From Flavipsychrobacter sp. (GTDB taxonomy: Bacteria; Bacteroidota; Bacteroidia; Chitinophagales; Chitinophagaceae): 64,000 nt of DNA. Of this stretch, positions 58,207-64,000 are shown in pieces. Where the stretch lies: the NCBI GenBank assembly GCA_041392855.1, contig JAWKLD010000001.1:2528001-2592000 (forward strand). The letters run 5' to 3'. How positions within the stretch are numbered: position 1 is the first letter of the stretch; the number at the start of each line of letters is the position of its first letter. A program made the translations under genes and the position numbers. Below the pieces are notes generated by a model. The model saw only the letters and a program-made list of their open reading frames with translations. It made no database searches and was not told the origin of the DNA.

Positions 58207-59238
58207 ATGAAAATTTTATTTGCAATACAGGGTACAGGGAATGGACATTTAAGTCGTGCAAGAGATGTATATCCTGAGTTGAAAAAATATGGAACGGTAG
58301 ATGTTTTGGTAAGTGGTATACAAGCAGATGTAAAACTTCCTTACTCGATAAAGTATCAGCTATATGGTATGAGCTTTATTTTTGGGAGTAAAGGTGGTGT
58401 TGATATTTTAAAGACAGCAAAATCTATAAAGCTGTTTAAGCTACTACGAGATATCAAGTCCTTACCGGTAGAAGAGTATGATCTAGTAGTAAACGATTTT
58501 GAACCCGTATCAGCATGGGCGTGTAAAAGAAAAAATATTCCTTGTGTGAGTTTAAGCCACCAATGTGCAGTGATTAATGAGAACTCTCCCAAGCCTAGAA
58601 AGAAGGATTTAAAAGGGACATTGGTTTTAAAATACTATGCCCCAACTACTGCGGCATATGGTTTTCATTTTGAGGAATACGATGATAATATCTTCACGCC
58701 AGTTATTAGAAAAGAGATAAGAAATACTAAGCCTGAGGAAGGCAAACACTATACCGTATACTTACCGGCATATAGTGATGAATATATTGTAAAACATTTA
58801 TCACACTTTGATAAGGTACAGTGGCAGGTTTTTTCAAAACATAATAAGAGTCCATTCGAATTTAAAAATATAACTGTAACACCAATAGAAAATGAGACCT
58901 TCATTAAAAGTATGGCTAGTAGTAAAGGTGTATTATGTGGCGCTGGTTTTGAGGGACCTGCTGAAGCATTGCACTTAGGTAAAAAAGTATTGGCGATACC
59001 AATGCTACAACAATATGAACAACAATGCAATGCAGCAGCATTAGAAGAAATTGGTGTTCCCGTAATAGAAGTTTTAGGTAAAAAGTACTACCCACAAATA
59101 GAAAACTGGATCGCTAATGGCAATCCAGTTGAAGTAAACTATCCTGATAATATTGAAAAGGTAATTGCTAAAATGATAAAGGAGCAAGTAGCACCTCGAA
59201 AGCTAGTGAAGGCTAAATCAGCATTAAGCCCTGCATAG
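58207..59238 (+). CDS. MJ1255/VC2487-type glycosyltransferase family protein
   Basis: GT-B fold glycosyltransferase of 343 residues, group Glyco_trans_1_3. The start MKILFAIQGTGNGHLSRARDVYPELK has the GxGxGHxxR loop of MurG/MGDG-synthase-like enzymes. The linker shows VNDFEPVSAWACKRKNIPCVSLSHQ, and the donor half has MASSKGVLCGAGFEGPAEALHLGKKVLAIPMLQQYEQQCNA, where the nucleotide-sugar binds. Likely a membrane-surface enzyme using a nucleotide sugar on a lipid acceptor. It follows the LpxH-like gene by 15 bp in one operon and abuts the convergent hydratase gene with no spacer. Confidence 0.85.
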   Translation: MKILFAIQGTGNGHLSRARDVYPELKKYGTVDVLVSGIQADVKLPYSIKYQLYGMSFIFGSKGGVDILKTAKSIKLFKLLRDIKSLPVEEYDLVVNDFEPVSAWACKRKNIPCVSLSHQCAVINENSPKPRKKDLKGTLVLKYYAPTTAAYGFHFEEYDDNIFTPVIRKEIRNTKPEEGKHYTVYLPAYSDEYIVKHLSHFDKVQWQVFSKHNKSPFEFKNITVTPIENETFIKSMASSKGVLCGAGFEGPAEALHLGKKVLAIPMLQQYEQQCNAAALEEIGVPVIEVLGKKYYPQIENWIANGNPVEVNYPDNIEKVIAKMIKEQVAPRKLVKAKSALSPA

Positions 59239-60018
59239 TTATTTACCTTTGAATTCTGGTTTCCTTTTTTCTAAAAAGGCGCTAACCCCTTCTTGAAAAT
59301 CGTAAGTACTACCTGCTTCCACTTGTACGATCTTTTCTCTTTCTATTTGTTCTTCAAATGTATTGTAAAGAGATTCGTTTAATAATCGTTTTGTAAGTCC
59401 AATACCTTTAGTAGGCATAGTTGCCAGCTTTTTAGCAATAGCTTTACTCTCCTCTTCAAAGCTTTCGTCAGCAAATGATTTATATATCATACCCATTGTT
59501 ACCGATTCGTCAGCAGTAACTTTATCTGCTAACATCATTAAGGCACTTGCTCTTTGCATACCTATAAGCTTAGGCAAAAAGAATGTTCCTGCACTATCAG
59601 GTATCAAGCCTATTTTACTAAATGCTTGTATAAAAGAGGCACTTTGAGTAGCTAATACAATGTCGCAAGCCAAGGCAATATTGGCACCAGCGCCAGCAGC
59701 AACACCATTTACCGCTGCAATTATTGGCTTTTCTATGTTGCGCAATCTGCTAATAATAGGGTTGTAATGCTCTTCTACAATTCTTTCTAACTCTGGTCCA
59801 TCAGGGTCAATAGCCTCTGATAGATCTTGACCTGCACAGAAGCCCTTTCCGGTACCTGTTACATAGATACATCTTACGGTTTCATCTTTTTCAGCTTCAT
59901 CTAATTTGCTTTGAAAAGCCAAAGCCATTTCACGATTGAAGCTATTGAATTTATCAGGACGGTTAAGCGAAATATAAGCTACCCCGTCTTCTATTTTGTA
60001 AAGTATTGTATTGCTCAT
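59239..60018 (-). CDS. Enoyl-CoA hydratase/isomerase, PaaG-like
   Basis: Crotonase-fold acyl-CoA enzyme of 259 residues. The oxyanion-hole blocks are KGFCAGQDLSEA and VNGVAAGAGANIALACDI. The catalytic acid region is FSKIGLIPDSAGTFFLPKLIG, where Asp in IPDSAG replaces the Glu of true hydratases, as in PaaG (ring-1,2-epoxyphenylacetyl-CoA isomerase). The AGQDLSE wording is also PaaG-like. No other phenylacetate-degradation gene is here, so a different isomerisation is possible. It lies 35 bp after the unrecognised membrane-protein gene on the same strand. Confidence 0.85.
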   Translation of the reverse strand: MSNTILYKIEDGVAYISLNRPDKFNSFNREMALAFQSKLDEAEKDETVRCIYVTGTGKGFCAGQDLSEAIDPDGPELERIVEEHYNPIISRLRNIEKPIIAAVNGVAAGAGANIALACDIVLATQSASFIQAFSKIGLIPDSAGTFFLPKLIGMQRASALMMLADKVTADESVTMGMIYKSFADESFEEESKAIAKKLATMPTKGIGLTKRLLNESLYNTFEEQIEREKIVQVEAGSTYDFQEGVSAFLEKRKPEFKGK

Positions 60019-60053
60019 AATGTAAAAATAAATGAGTTTTCAATCCTAACCTA

Positions 60054-61055
60054 TTAACTGGTAGTAGCAGTTTTAAAAATCTTAGTCTTTATATGATTGC
60101 CTATACCAAGTATGCTAATGAAATTTAGAGGGAACTCTAATAATACATGCATAAAGCTGAGGAATAGCAACCACTGAAGCCCCAACTTGTAACTCTGTAT
60201 ATATAGTATAATACTGAATAACCAGACCACTATCACTGTTGCAAAACGCCACTTGGGAATATTGTGCCATTGAATGACTTTGGTTTTTGAAAACCAGTTC
60301 AGATAATGATAAGTGTAAGCAAAGGCAATAAAACGCATTAATAAAATACCGCCTTTGGAACTATAAATAATACTATCCCAAGCCTCCATAGAGTTTTGTC
60401 TTGGAACTCCATCAACAAGTCTTAGCCATACAATATTGAGGTGCTTGAATAGATCATACGCGCCTTTGCTATATTCTGTTGGAGGATAGAAAGCAGTATC
60501 AGGGTAGATGTTGAAAAGAATAATAGGGCAAAGAATAAGAACGCCAACGGAGAGTAACCCAAAACGACCTTTACTTTTAATTGCTCCATACAGCATGAAG
60601 AGCCCTGTGAAGACATAAACATGAATTAATGTAGGAATAAAAGTGGTGAGAAACATATTAAACTGCTGGCCAACCTTTGATGCAATTACAAGAACAACGA
60701 TCCCTCCAATTTTATAAATAGGGTTTTTAACCGTTACAAATATCAATGCACTTAATAATGCGATGAACATAAGGTTTGCATCAAAGTTATCGGGGAAAAA
60801 CAAACCCAGCTCATTTCCAAAATATTTCAGGGTTAAAAGAACACCTACACCTAATAGTATTACTGCGTCATACTTCCCTTTTGTAAAATAGTTACGATCG
60901 TGCAACCATGATATCTCTGTTAAATAATGCAACGGTCCCAAAAATGCATATACAATTAGAAAAAGTTCAAAGGGAATAAGCATAGCGATAACACAGGATA
61001 GCAGCATAAGTCCAATGTTTACAATGTCTATTCTGTCTGTTGCGGAGAGTTGCAT
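60054..61055 (-). CDS. Polytopic membrane protein of unknown function
   Basis: I do not recognise a named family. The 333 residues hold about nine hydrophobic segments, so it is an inner-membrane protein. Repeated His-containing motifs stand near membrane edges: GPLHYLTEISWLHDRNYF (about 38-55), TLIHVYVFTGLF (about 140), YTYHYLNWFSKTKVIQWHNIP (about 245-265) and SFMHVLLEFPLNF (about 302). Such histidines can bind metal, as in membrane di-iron oxygenases or the Brp/Blh carotenoid dioxygenases, which have a similar size; this resemblance is only impressionistic. It shares a strand and a 35-bp gap with the PaaG-like gene. Confidence 0.65.
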   Translation of the reverse strand: MQLSATDRIDIVNIGLMLLSCVIAMLIPFELFLIVYAFLGPLHYLTEISWLHDRNYFTKGKYDAVILLGVGVLLTLKYFGNELGLFFPDNFDANLMFIALLSALIFVTVKNPIYKIGGIVVLVIASKVGQQFNMFLTTFIPTLIHVYVFTGLFMLYGAIKSKGRFGLLSVGVLILCPIILFNIYPDTAFYPPTEYSKGAYDLFKHLNIVWLRLVDGVPRQNSMEAWDSIIYSSKGGILLMRFIAFAYTYHYLNWFSKTKVIQWHNIPKWRFATVIVVWLFSIILYIQSYKLGLQWLLFLSFMHVLLEFPLNFISILGIGNHIKTKIFKTATTS

Positions 61056-61156
61056 GTATTAGGTTTTCTTAAAAATATTCAAAAAATAGTAGAAACTTAT
61101 TTTAAAGTATTAAATCGCGCTGATGTTTTGTAGTTTCAATGCTCATCAAGAAAGCT

Positions 61157-62695
61157 ATGTTAGTAAAAGTATTTGGAAGCGCGGTATATGGTGTAGAAGC
61201 AATAACGATAACAATAGAAGTAGATACTGCACAAGGAACAGGTTATTTTATAGTAGGCTTGCCGGATAATGCGGTTAGAGAAAGTCTGGAGCGTATCATG
61301 GCGGCGTTAAAAAATAACGGTTATGAAAAGCCGCGCACTAAAATTGTAATTAACATGGCCCCTGCTGATATTAAGAAGGCAGGCTCTGCATACGATTTGC
61401 CGATAGCAATAGGCATATTAGCTGCAACAGGACAGATACCCGCAGATGCACTAGACCAATATGTGATCATGGGAGAGCTATCTCTAGACGGTTCTTTACA
61501 GCCAATAAAAGGTTCTTTGCCTATAGCAATACAGGCGCGACAAGAAAAGTATAAAGGTTTCTTATTACCAAAACAGAATGCAAGAGAAGCCGCATTGGTA
61601 AATAATCTGGATGTGTATGGTGTGAGTGATATAAAAGAAGTAATAGACTTCTTTAAAGGTGATACTGAACTAAAACCGGTAACAGTAAATACAAGAGAAG
61701 AGTTTTTCGATACTCAGAATAATTTTGATATAGACTTCAATGATGTAAAGGGGCAGGAAAATGTAAAAAGGGCTTTAGAGATAGCTGCAGCAGGCGGTCA
61801 TAACGCAATACTAATTGGTCCACCGGGAGCAGGTAAAACAATGTTAGCAAAACGTTTACCTACAATACTGCCTCCAATATCATTACAAGAAGCTTTAGAA
61901 ACAACAAAGATCCATTCTGTAGCGGGTAAGCTAGCGTCTAACACTTCTTTAATATCAAAACGACCTTTTCGCTCACCACATCATACTATAAGCGATGTAG
62001 CTTTAGTAGGCGGCGGTGGTGTGCCACAGCCAGGCGAAATATCATTGGCACATAATGGTGTATTATTTCTAGACGAGTTGCCAGAGTTTAAACGAACAGT
62101 ATTGGAAGTAATGCGCCAGCCAATGGAAGAACGAAAAGTTTCTATAGCTAGGGCGGCAGTAAGTATAGACTTCCCTACTAGTTTTATGCTGTTGGCATCT
62201 ATGAACCCATGCCCATGTGGATTTTTTAATCATCCGGAAAAGGAGTGTACTTGTAGCCCTGTAATGGTACATCGCTACCTAAATAAAATATCAGGTCCAC
62301 TTTTGGATAGAATAGACCTGCATGTAGAGGTAACTCCTGTTCCATTTAATCAGCTTTCTTCAGAGCAAACATCGGAGCCGAGTGCAGCTATAAGAACCAG
62401 AGTAATAAAAGCCAGAGAAATACAATCGCAACGTTTTGAAAAAAATGAAGGTGTTTACTGTAATGCACAAATGGGCAGTAAGCTTTTAAAGGAAGTATGT
62501 GTCATTAATGAAATAGGACAGAAGTTACTTAAGGCGGCTATGGATAAATTAAACTTATCTGCACGTGCCTATGATAGGATACTCAAAGTATCACGAACCA
62601 TAGCTGATTTAGATGAAAGCGAAACTATAAAACCAGAACATTTAGCAGAAGCAATTCAGTACCGAAGTTTGGATAGAGAAGGCTGGGGAGGATAA
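61157..62695 (+). CDS. ComM/YifB family AAA+ Mg-chelatase-like ATPase
   Basis: Hexameric helicase-like AAA+ protein; ComM of other bacteria promotes branch migration during natural transformation. From the ATG at 61157 (MLVKVFGSAVYGVEA, the usual family start) it has 512 residues; an in-frame ATG at 61139 would add 6. The N-terminal LonC-like domain (about 1-180) has YFIVGLPDNAVRESLERI and MAPADIKKAGSAYDLPIA. The ATPase has Walker A GPPGAGKTMLAKRL, sensor and Walker B GVLFLDELPEF, and a four-cysteine insertion (MNPCPCGFFNHPEKECTC). The C-terminal lid ends RTIADLDESE. Transcribed alone. Confidence 0.94.
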   Translation: MLVKVFGSAVYGVEAITITIEVDTAQGTGYFIVGLPDNAVRESLERIMAALKNNGYEKPRTKIVINMAPADIKKAGSAYDLPIAIGILAATGQIPADALDQYVIMGELSLDGSLQPIKGSLPIAIQARQEKYKGFLLPKQNAREAALVNNLDVYGVSDIKEVIDFFKGDTELKPVTVNTREEFFDTQNNFDIDFNDVKGQENVKRALEIAAAGGHNAILIGPPGAGKTMLAKRLPTILPPISLQEALETTKIHSVAGKLASNTSLISKRPFRSPHHTISDVALVGGGGVPQPGEISLAHNGVLFLDELPEFKRTVLEVMRQPMEERKVSIARAAVSIDFPTSFMLLASMNPCPCGFFNHPEKECTCSPVMVHRYLNKISGPLLDRIDLHVEVTPVPFNQLSSEQTSEPSAAIRTRVIKAREIQSQRFEKNEGVYCNAQMGSKLLKEVCVINEIGQKLLKAAMDKLNLSARAYDRILKVSRTIADLDESETIKPEHLAEAIQYRSLDREGWGG

Positions 62696-62744
62696 AATAT
62701 ATCCGTAACTATGTATGTATATTTAACTCTTAATAAGAAAAAGC

Positions 62745-62774
62745 GAGAGGTATGACTTTAAAGCCATACCTCTC
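62745..62774. terminator. Palindromic terminator between comM-like gene and LytTR regulator
   Basis: GAGAGGTATG/CATACCTCTC arms plus an inner CTTTAAAG, one mismatch. The minus strand continues GCTTTTTCTT, so termination of leftward transcripts fits better. Confidence 0.7.
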
Positions 62775-62889
62775 TTCCTATTTAACCTAAAACCTTTTAC
62801 AATTATAATTTGTAGTTGTAGGTTTTTAGTCAGCCATCCATTCAAAATAGTATTATCGGGCTCAAAACTGCCTTTTTATCTTTTAAGGC

Positions 62890-63645
62890 CTACCTTTTAG
62901 GAATTTTATAATGGCTAATAAAATCTTTTTTTACTGATTTAGATAATGGAAGTACTTCCCCATCTATCATTTCTATCATGCTTTCCTTAGAGTTGTATTT
63001 TTTCACGTACGTAAATGATACCACATGCGATTTATGTATTTGAAAAAAATGTTCATTAGGTAATATTTCTTTGAACTTACCAAGATTATAAGAGCTGAGG
63101 ATCGAGCTGTTATCATTAAGGTGAATCTTTGTACAGGATTTATAAGCCTCACAACGTTCTATAGTATCATAATTTATGAAAGTAACACCATCATGTGTAG
63201 GTATGCCTATGGATTTAAGATTAGCATCCTCGGTTTTTTGTTTTACAAAATCTAATAGCGCATTTAAGTTATTACTTTTCTTTTCAGCAATTCTGTTTTT
63301 AGCATTGTTTATAGCTGTTTTGAGTTTTTTCTTGTCAATAGGTTTCATAATATAACCTACAGCTGCATGTTCAAAAGCATCAAGTAAATATTTATCGTAC
63401 GCGGTTGCAAATATTATTTCAGATTTCAAGTTGGGTAGTCGTTCTAGTAATTCAAAACTATTTCCTCCGGGTAAAATGATATCCAAGAAAATAATATCAG
63501 GATTAAAAAGAGTGATGGCTTCTTGAGCTTCGTTAATGTTTTCACATTCTGATACAATATTGATATCGGGATCAACTTCATGAACAAATTTTCTCATTAA
63601 TGTTCTGAGTGATATCTCATCTTCTACGATAATAGCGTTAATCAT
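62890..63645 (-). CDS. LytTR family response regulator
   Basis: Two-component regulator of 251 residues. The receiver domain (1-120) has acidic pocket E8/D9, phospho-acceptor D55 (IIFLDIILPGG), and the ATAYDKYLLDAFEHAAVGYIMKPI region with the conserved Thr/Ala and Lys. A helical linker leads to the LytTR DNA-binding domain (about 145-250), with INYDTIERCEAYKSCTKIHL, FFQIHKSHVVSFTYVKKYNS and EVLPLSKSVKKDF. Its ATG overlaps the last 8 bp of the upstream kinase gene, so the pair is coupled. Target genes are not evident. Confidence 0.94.
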   Translation of the reverse strand: MINAIIVEDEISLRTLMRKFVHEVDPDINIVSECENINEAQEAITLFNPDIIFLDIILPGGNSFELLERLPNLKSEIIFATAYDKYLLDAFEHAAVGYIMKPIDKKKLKTAINNAKNRIAEKKSNNLNALLDFVKQKTEDANLKSIGIPTHDGVTFINYDTIERCEAYKSCTKIHLNDNSSILSSYNLGKFKEILPNEHFFQIHKSHVVSFTYVKKYNSKESMIEMIDGEVLPLSKSVKKDFISHYKIPKR

Positions 63646-64000
63646 AATTGTTATTATTAAGGGTTAATATAACTCTTGTACCGTTTGAACTATTGTCTTT
63701 GTTTAGTTTGTCTATTACTTTGAATGTAACGTTGGCTCTACCAGACTTGTTTAAGATGTCTATACGATCAGCGATCAGTTTATTTCCGATAGAGGGGAAT
63801 AGTTTGTTTCTTAATTTTTTGGCTTCAATTCTTCCGATCCCATTATCATCAATGATAACAGTTACTTGGTTTTCTTTTAGGAGGAAAAATACTTTTAGTG
63901 CCCCTTTATTATCCATTCTATGATAGAGTCCATGGTTAATTGCATTTTCTACCAAAGGCTGTACTAGCATAGGTGGTATGAAAGTATCGTTAGGGTCGAT
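63638..64000 (-). CDS. LytS/YehU-type sensor histidine kinase, N-terminal part beyond window
   Basis: C-terminal 120 residues of a LytS-like kinase; the frame is open to the window edge. It begins IDPNDTFIPPMLVQPLVENAINHGL, the N-box helix that follows the His_kinase domain in this family, then VTVIIDDNGIGR (G1), SIGNKLIADRIDILN and the final strand NGTRVILTLN. The phospho-accepting histidine lies outside. The stop overlaps the LytTR regulator start by 8 bp, which identifies the cognate partner. Confidence 0.92.
   Translation of the reverse strand: MDPNDTFIPPMLVQPLVENAINHGLYHRMDNKGALKVFFLLKENQVTVIIDDNGIGRIEAKKLRNKLFPSIGNKLIADRIDILNKSGRANVTFKVIDKLNKDNSSNGTRVILTLNNNNYD

Overview
The window looks like ordinary chromosome from a Bacteroidota bacterium, most likely of the Chitinophagia/Sphingobacteriia type. 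The reasons are: type IX secretion C-terminal domains on secreted proteins (18959, 44207, 51538), a gliding-motility-associated (CHU_C) C-terminus, DUF2480 and DUF1015 proteins, a carbamoyl-phosphate synthase large subunit without the usual C-terminal domain, a split MetH, low G+C, weak Shine-Dalgarno sites and many copies of the Bacteroidota -7 promoter box TAnnTTTG. I see no tRNA, rRNA, CRISPR array, insertion sequence, phage or plasmid module. Coding density is high and most genes are housekeeping or cell-envelope genes.

Layout. 1-5188: partial omega-amidase, secreted protein of unknown function, ArnT-like glycosyltransferase, then the cell-wall pair dipeptide epimerase-murB. 5190-10259 (minus): operon ubiX-mazG-giant NtrY-like sensor kinase. 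10329-14862: thioredoxin-like protein, nth, msrB-methyltransferase, CoA-transferase, SRPBCC protein. 14966-18747 (minus): inactive M16 peptidase homologue, acyl-CoA thioesterase, TonB-dependent receptor. 18959-24245: T9SS-secreted protein, carB with a hairpin in its leader, two LVIVD lipoproteins. 24485-28097: mreBCD facing a GT4 glycosyltransferase. 28181-33382 (minus): aldo/keto reductase, TauE/SafE permease, a small unknown protein, and the operon DUF502-serC-DUF1015. 33470-39018: PagL-like outer-membrane protein, kdsD, lutB, polysaccharide deacetylase, L,D-transpeptidase. 39128-44085: DtxR-type regulator, DUF2480, ppiD-like foldase, a 510-bp gene-free stretch, nadA. 44195-51377: PA-domain T9SS protein, mnmG-recX-apaG, YciI lipoprotein, typA. 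51538-57144: 1484-residue Ig-repeat surface protein and the N-terminal half of methionine synthase. 57298-64000: LpxH-like phosphatase plus MJ1255-type glycosyltransferase, paaG-like hydratase, an unrecognised membrane protein, comM, and a LytTR regulator with its kinase running off the end.

Envelope construction is the main theme: MurB, epimerase, MreBCD, L,D-transpeptidase, KdsD, PagL-like, ArnT-like, LpxH-like and three glycosyltransferases all act on peptidoglycan, LPS or glycolipids.

I found no obviously new multi-gene system. The observations most worth a second look are: -7 promoter boxes only 4-6 nt from the start codon (mnmG, kdsD, lutB, metH), which predict leaderless mRNAs; two places where an intergenic hairpin overlaps the next gene's -7 box; a terminator-like hairpin at the predicted 5' end of the carB mRNA, paired with a CarB lacking its allosteric domain; and a DUF1015 protein tied to serC. 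All functional calls rest on motif recognition by eye; no database search was possible.
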